From positions 1 through 6,281 of the forward strand of contig CAMLHL010000107.1 of NCBI GenBank assembly GCA_946479855.1: a stretch of DNA of 6,281 bases. The letters run 5' to 3'. The notes below the pieces were generated by a model. The model did not search any database, was not told the origin of the DNA, and was given only the letters and a program-made list of their open reading frames with translations. Below are positions 5,825-6,281 of the stretch, piece after piece. This DNA is from an uncultured Pseudomonadota bacterium (GTDB lineage Bacteria; Pseudomonadota; Gammaproteobacteria; Burkholderiales; Rhodocyclaceae). The position numbers and the translations under genes were made by a program. Every line of letters starts with the position of its first letter. Position 1 is the stretch's first letter.

Positions 5825-6079
5825 ATGGTTGTTATCCGTCTTGCCCGTGGTGGCGCCAAGAAGCGTCCCTTCTACAACATGGTTGTTACCGATTCCCGTA
5901 ACCGTCGTGATGGCCGTTTCGTCGAACGTATCGGCTTCTACAACCCGGTTGCTTCCGGCAATGCCGAAGCCCTGCGCGTTTCCGTCGAGCGTCTGGCCTA
6001 CTGGCAGGAAAACGGCGCCCAGCTGTCGCCGACGGTTGCCCGCCTGGTCAAGCAGCACGCTGCCAAGCAAGCCGCCTAA
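5825..6079 (+). CDS. rpsP: 30S ribosomal protein S16
   Basis: S16 is a small protein of the 30S subunit that binds 16S rRNA in the body domain and helps assembly. The 84 residues match the usual length (82 in E. coli). [17 protein letters not shown] (1-17) is the highly conserved S16 start, [21 protein letters not shown] (21-41) is also diagnostic, and the tail [12 protein letters not shown] is basic and alanine-rich as in other betaproteobacteria. The ATG is fixed by that N-terminus. Only a weak GAAAG (5813-5817) stands 7 bases before it. A strong promoter lies directly upstream, and rimM follows 11 bases after the stop, so this is the first gene of the rpsP-rimM-trmD-rplS operon; the last two genes are outside the window. 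Confidence 0.98.
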   Translation: MVVIRLARGGAKKRPFYNMVVTDSRNRRDGRFVERIGFYNPVASGNAEALRVSVERLAYWQENGAQLSPTVARLVKQHAAKQAA

Positions 6080-6090
6080 GTCGTTTCGCT

Positions 6091-6281
6091 TTGGCTGGCA
6101 ACGAAATTGTCGTTCTGGGGCGGCTTGCCGACCCCTACGGGATTCGGGGCTGGCTCAGGTTATACCCCTTTGGCGATGATCCGCTGGCCTGGGCCGAAAT
6201 GCCGGTCTGGTGGGTTGCCCGGGAAGGCGAGCCGTGGCGTGAGTGCAGGCTGAAAGGTCTGAAAACTCATGGCGACGGGGT
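6091..6281 (+). CDS. rimM: Ribosome maturation factor RimM, N-terminal part (3' end outside window)
   Basis: RimM binds S19 in the 30S head and helps late maturation of 16S rRNA. Sixty-three codons are visible. IVVLGRLADPYGIRGWLRLYPF (about residues 5-26) is the N-terminal RimM domain motif, in which the family has G-[RK]-[IL]-x2-x-[HY]-G-[IL]-x-G followed by a beta strand. The run DDPLAWAEMPVWWV (28-41) then fits the expected stretch before the domain's later strands. No ATG or GTG lies in a suitable place in this frame; the first ATG (6199) is inside the domain. TTG at 6091 gives a natural N-terminus (MAGNEIVVLG) and is therefore my choice. It stands 11 bases after the rpsP stop with no Shine-Dalgarno, so translation probably depends on ribosomes finishing rpsP. 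The PRC-barrel C-terminal domain is not in the window. Confidence 0.93.
   Translation, partial: MAGNEIVVLGRLADPYGIRGWLRLYPFGDDPLAWAEMPVWWVAREGEPWRECRLKGLKTHGDG

Noticed and set aside
5757..6179. A 140-codon plus-strand frame overlapping rpsP
   Set aside because: It is an out-of-frame reading of the S16 gene, whose identity is certain, and has no motif of its own.

Overview
The window looks like chromosomal DNA from a betaproteobacterium, most likely of the Rhodocyclales (Dechloromonas/Azoarcus type). This is inferred from the GC-rich codon use, the class I IlvC sequence, the ilvC - pssA - leuA order, and a DUF2069 protein next to a YihY-family protein. It is core chromosome: I see no mobile element, phage gene, CRISPR array, tRNA or rRNA.

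Left part (1-2883, + strand): the C-terminal end of ilvC with its own hairpin terminator, then pssA (phosphatidylserine synthase) and leuA (2-isopropylmalate synthase), only 18 bp apart. Branched-chain amino acid synthesis thus flanks a phospholipid gene. A strong bidirectional terminator closes leuA. It also serves a convergent minus-strand gene, whose last codons and stop lie inside the hairpin.

Middle (2859-5660): a small DUF2069 membrane protein (-) diverges from a YihY/BrkB-family membrane protein (+). Their shared control region is the most unusual part of the window. A symmetric -10 element (TATTATA, reading TATAAT on the minus strand) sits exactly at the centre of a perfect 8-bp inverted repeat. 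Each arm contains ATGCAA. On the plus strand that ATG is the best start for the YihY protein. On the minus strand the mirror-image ATG opens a 32-codon leader ORF whose TGA overlaps the GTG start of DUF2069 as GTGA. Both transcripts could be leaderless or nearly so, and neither gene has a Shine-Dalgarno sequence. The YihY gene then overlaps tail-to-tail by 23 bp with a 501-codon minus-strand gene of uncertain function, whose C-terminal part carries a PilZ-like (cyclic di-GMP binding) signature.

Right part (5661-6281, + strand): a 164-bp divergent region with a good sigma-70 promoter leads into rpsP (ribosomal protein S16) and the start of rimM (ribosome maturation factor), the beginning of the usual rpsP-rimM-trmD-rplS operon. 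rimM appears to start at TTG and runs off the window.
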